Of a DNA stretch of 64,000 nucleotides, positions 61,256 through 64,000 are shown one piece after another; positions within the stretch are counted from its first letter, which is position 1, and each line of letters starts with the position of its first letter. The stretch lies in contig CAIOFO010000033.1 of the NCBI GenBank assembly GCA_903857685.1, positions 1 through 64,000 on the forward strand, written 5' to 3'. The stretch is from an uncultured Alphaproteobacteria bacterium. GTDB lineage: Bacteria; Pseudomonadota; Alphaproteobacteria; Micropepsales; Micropepsaceae. The translations under genes and the position numbers were made by a program. The notes beneath the pieces are model-generated. The model was not told where the DNA came from, made no database searches, and saw only the letters and a program-made list of their open reading frames with translations.

Positions 61256-64000
61256 TCAGCGGAAATCCCGCGACGGCGGCAGGATGCGGACATTGCGGGG
61301 GTGACGTCCCGTGGCCGGGGCGGGCGCCAGGTTTTCGCCGGACAGGACCGCCAGGTCGGCGCTGCGATCCAGCAGCCTTTCCGCCATCAGATGCACCACC
61401 CCTTCCGGACTTTTTTGCACCCGGCCCTCCGCCAGCAGCAGGCGGGCGCCCATCACCTCCTTGCGGAAATTCTCGAACAATCGCGCCCACACCACCACAT
61501 TGCAGACGCCGCTCTCGTCGCTGAGGGTGATGAAAACCGCATTGCCTTCGCCGGGCCGCTGGCGCACCAGCACCACGCCGGCGCAGCGCACAAAGGCGCC
61601 ATCCGCCAGCTCGCCGACATGGGCGCAGGGCGTAAACCCCTCCGCGTCGAACCGCACCCGCAGAAATTCGGTGGGATAGGCCTTGAGTGACAGGCGGATG
61701 GTGCGGTAATCGGTCAGCACATGTTCGCCCAGCGGCATGGCGGGCAGCGGCGCGATCATCTCGGCGCCCTGGTCGGGAGCGGCGCGGTGTTCAAACAACG
61801 GCAGCCTCTTGCCGTCCGGCAAGCGGCGCACCGCCCACAAGCCTTCACGCCGGTCCAGGCCGAAGCCGCGAAACGCATCTGCTTCGGCCAGGATCACCAG
61901 GGCATGGCGGCCAAGTCCGGTGCGGCGGACGAAATCGGCGAAATTGGCGTAACCGCCGCCGCGATGCTGCATGATCGCAAGGCCGTCCGTTTCGGCCAGG
62001 CCGCCGATCTGGCGCAGGCCCAGCCGCAGGCAAAGAACATTCTGCGCGTCGCGTTCCAGGGTGCAATCCCAGTCGCTGACCGTGGCATCGGGATGCAGCA
62101 CCGGAACCTTGTGATCGCGGGCATCGCGGACAATCTCGGCGGGGGCGTAAAATCCCATCGGCTGGGAATTGAGCAGCGCCGCCGCGAAGGCCGCGGGATG
62201 ATGACATTTGATCCAGGCCGAAACATAGACCAGCAGCGCGAAGCTGGCGGCATGACTTTCGGGAAAGCCGTAGGAGCCGAAGCCCTTGATCTGCTCGAAG
62301 CAGGCGGCGGCGAAATCATGGGCATAGCCGCGCCGCGTCATGCCGGTGATGAATTTGTCCTGGAAGCTGCCGATGGTGCCAAGATTGCGGAAAGTCGCCA
62401 TGGCGCGGCGCAGGCCATTGGCTTCATCCGGGGTGAATTCCGCGGCGACGATGGCCAGCTTCATCGCCTGTTCCTGGAACAGGGGAATACCCAGCGTCTT
62501 GCGCAACACATTTTCCAGTTCCCGGGGATCGTGCGGCGGGGCCGGCCTGGGGAAGTCAAAAACCTTGTCCGGATTTTCCAGCTTCTGCTTCCGGCGTTTC
62601 AGGTAGGGGTGCACCATGCCGCCCTGGATCGGGCCGGGGCGCACGATCGCCACCTCCACCACCAGGTCATAGAATTCCCGAGGGCGCAGGCGCGGCAGCA
62701 TGTTCATCTGGGCGCGGCTTTCCACCTGGAAGACGCCCACGGCATCGGCCTTGCACAGCATGTCGTAAACTTCGGGCCGTTCCCGGGGCAGGTTGGCCAA
62801 AGTGAGTTTCTCGCCGCCGCTGCAGGCATGAATAAGGTCGAAGGCCTTGCGCACGCAGGTCAGCATGCCCAGCGCCAGCACGTCCACTTTCATGATCTCC
62901 AGCGTGTCGAGATCGTCCTTGTCCCATTCGATGAAGTAACGCTCCGCCATCGCGGCCGGGCCGATGGGCACGATGCTGTCGAGATAATCCTCGGTCAGGA
63001 CAAAACCGCCGACATGCTGGGAGAGATGGCGGGGAAAGCCGGCCAGTTCCCCGGCATAATGCACCGCCCTGGCGATCAGGTCGTTGGCCGGATCGCAGTC
63101 GCCCTGGCGCACCTGGCTGTTCTTCAGGCCCTCGCCATAATGGCCCCAGACGCTGTCGGCCAGCTTGCCGGTGACATCCTCGGTAAGGCCGAAGACCTTG
63201 CCGACTTCGCGGATGGCGCTGCGCGAGCGATAGCAGATCACGGTGGCGGTCAGGGCGGCGCGGCGATAGCCATAGCGCGCATAGATATGCTGGATCACTT
63301 CTTCGCGCCGCTCATGCTCGAAATCCACGTCAATGTCGGGCGGTTCGCGCCGCTGCGCATTGAGGAAGCGTTCGAACAGAACATCGAACTTGTCGGGGTC
63401 CACGGCGGTGATGCCCAGCACATAGCAGACCGCGGAATTGGCCGCCGAGCCGCGTCCCTGGCAGAGAATTCCCTGGCTGCGGGCAAAATCGACAATGTCA
63501 TGCACGGTCAGGAAGTAATGCGCGATCTCCTTGAGCCTGATGAATTTCAGTTCCTTGACGGCCAGCCGCCGCACCTTGATGGGTGCGCCACCGGGATAAT
63601 ATTTCCGAAGCCCCGCCCTGGTGAGATCCCGCAGATGCCCGTCGGCGCTTTTGCCGGGCGGCACCGGCTCATGGGGATAATTCTGCTTGAGTTCGCCCAA
63701 GGTGAAAGTGATGCGGCCGGCGAAGTTCAGCGTTTCGGCAACGGCCTGCGGGTGGCTGCGAAACAGCCGCGCCATCTCCAGAGGCGTTTTCAGATGCCGT
63801 TCGGCATTGGCCTGAAGCCTTGTCCCGGCCTGGTCCAGGGTGAGATGCTCGCGGATGCAGGTGACAATATCCTGCAATGGCCGCTGACGCTGGTGATGGT
63901 AGAGCGCATCATTGACGGCGATCAGCTTGACGCCGGCTTCGCGAGCGATGCGGGCCAGGACTTTCAGGCGGCGGCGATCCTCGCCGGCGTACAGCATGGC
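61256..64000 (-). CDS. dnaE2: Error-prone DNA polymerase DnaE2 (ImuC), N-terminus outside window
   Basis: 915 codons present, reading leftwards from the right edge; the start and the first part of the PHP domain are missing. C-family polymerase motifs are clear: GRGSAANSAVCYVLGITAVD, the catalytic PDIDVDFEHERREEV, GGFVLTEDYLDSIVPIG, the fingers ALTATVICYRSRSAIREVGK and the C-terminal OB fold (LVRQRPGEGNAVFITLSDES). It lacks the tau-binding extension of DnaE1 and has the tail typical of DnaE2. It makes mutations during translesion synthesis after damage together with ImuA and ImuB, whose genes would normally lie just upstream, beyond the window. Confidence 0.94.
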   Translation of the reverse strand, partial: AMLYAGEDRRRLKVLARIAREAGVKLIAVNDALYHHQRQRPLQDIVTCIREHLTLDQAGTRLQANAERHLKTPLEMARLFRSHPQAVAETLNFAGRITFTLGELKQNYPHEPVPPGKSADGHLRDLTRAGLRKYYPGGAPIKVRRLAVKELKFIRLKEIAHYFLTVHDIVDFARSQGILCQGRGSAANSAVCYVLGITAVDPDKFDVLFERFLNAQRREPPDIDVDFEHERREEVIQHIYARYGYRRAALTATVICYRSRSAIREVGKVFGLTEDVTGKLADSVWGHYGEGLKNSQVRQGDCDPANDLIARAVHYAGELAGFPRHLSQHVGGFVLTEDYLDSIVPIGPAAMAERYFIEWDKDDLDTLEIMKVDVLALGMLTCVRKAFDLIHACSGGEKLTLANLPRERPEVYDMLCKADAVGVFQVESRAQMNMLPRLRPREFYDLVVEVAIVRPGPIQGGMVHPYLKRRKQKLENPDKVFDFPRPAPPHDPRELENVLRKTLGIPLFQEQAMKLAIVAAEFTPDEANGLRRAMATFRNLGTIGSFQDKFITGMTRRGYAHDFAAACFEQIKGFGSYGFPESHAASFALLVYVSAWIKCHHPAAFAAALLNSQPMGFYAPAEIVRDARDHKVPVLHPDATVSDWDCTLERDAQNVLCLRLGLRQIGGLAETDGLAIMQHRGGGYANFADFVRRTGLGRHALVILAEADAFRGFGLDRREGLWAVRRLPDGKRLPLFEHRAAPDQGAEMIAPLPAMPLGEHVLTDYRTIRLSLKAYPTEFLRVRFDAEGFTPCAHVGELADGAFVRCAGVVLVRQRPGEGNAVFITLSDESGVCNVVVWARLFENFRKEVMGARLLLAEGRVQKSPEGVVHLMAERLLDRSADLAVLSGENLAPAPATGRHPRNVRILPPSRDFR

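Noticed and set aside
1-64000. CRISPR array, prophage or integrated conjugative element
   Set aside because: No regularly spaced repeats, cas, integrase, terminase, relaxase or transposase genes were seen.

Overview
The window is GC-rich, gene-dense chromosomal DNA from an alphaproteobacterium. The pointers are: the 4.5S/SRP RNA gene divergent from dnaX; the block rpmH-rnpA-yidD-yidC-engB-argB; a Caulobacter-type cpa/tad pilus locus; DUF2336 and DUF1036 proteins; a btaA-btaB betaine-lipid pair; kdsB (so an LPS-bearing envelope); and dnaE2. Palindromic intergenic repeats resemble those scattered through rhizobial genomes. I cannot place it below class; a Micropepsales/Rhizomicrobium-like or Caulobacterales/Rhizobiales-related soil lineage is a guess. 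I see no phage genes, transposase, CRISPR array or rRNA.

Layout. 1-3540: a cut-off outer-membrane beta-barrel gene, the btaB-btaA operon for the phosphorus-free lipid DGTS, and divergent tesB. 3550-19146: a complete Tad/Flp pilus locus in several transcription units: two TadE-like minor pilins, the vWA protein TadG (with a sterol-desaturase-family gene coupled to its stop), a stand-alone pilus N-domain protein, a 54-aa Flp pilin, then cpaA-B-C-D-E-F-tadB-tadC, and a TadD-like TPR lipoprotein. Between tadC and tadD lie a truncated GNAT gene and a 55-aa DUF4177 gene. 19317-26700: a TAXI binding protein, GST, M17 aminopeptidase plus NlpC/P60 hydrolase, GhrA-like reductase, cytochrome c, kdsB and pheA. 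26826-36219: ffs, dnaX-recR, rmuC, def, fmt-truA, and the opposing nucleotidase-dapD-dapE-murI operon. 36237-36533: a 297-bp element with terminal inverted repeats. 36631-43081: DUF2336, DUF1036, argB, engB, yidC, yidD, rnpA, rpmH. 43212-56247: gamma-glutamyltransferase, an OmpA-like lipoprotein, tRNA-Arg(ACG), AI-2E exporter, CPA1 antiporter, M3 peptidase, malate synthase G, lactate permease, a YkgJ protein. 56384-64000: a 1140-aa GH18-CE4-GT2 polysaccharide machine, a GT39-like membrane protein and the C-terminal 915 codons of dnaE2.

Genes that work together. The pilin is processed by CpaA, passed through the TadB/TadC platform driven by CpaF, positioned by CpaE, and leaves through the CpaC secretin helped by CpaB, CpaD and TadD. 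Def and Fmt remove and add the formyl group of initiator methionine. DapD, DapE and MurI feed peptidoglycan. YidC, YidD and the SRP RNA serve membrane-protein insertion. Lactate permease next to malate synthase G suggests growth on C2/C3 acids.

The least explained material is non-coding: a roughly 56-bp palindromic repeat (four copies) that supplies the TAG stop codon of three unrelated genes; a family of five small hairpins with an invariant loop and compensating stems; the inverted-repeat element at 36237-36533; and a palindrome with a GANTC site between ffs and a probably leaderless dnaX.
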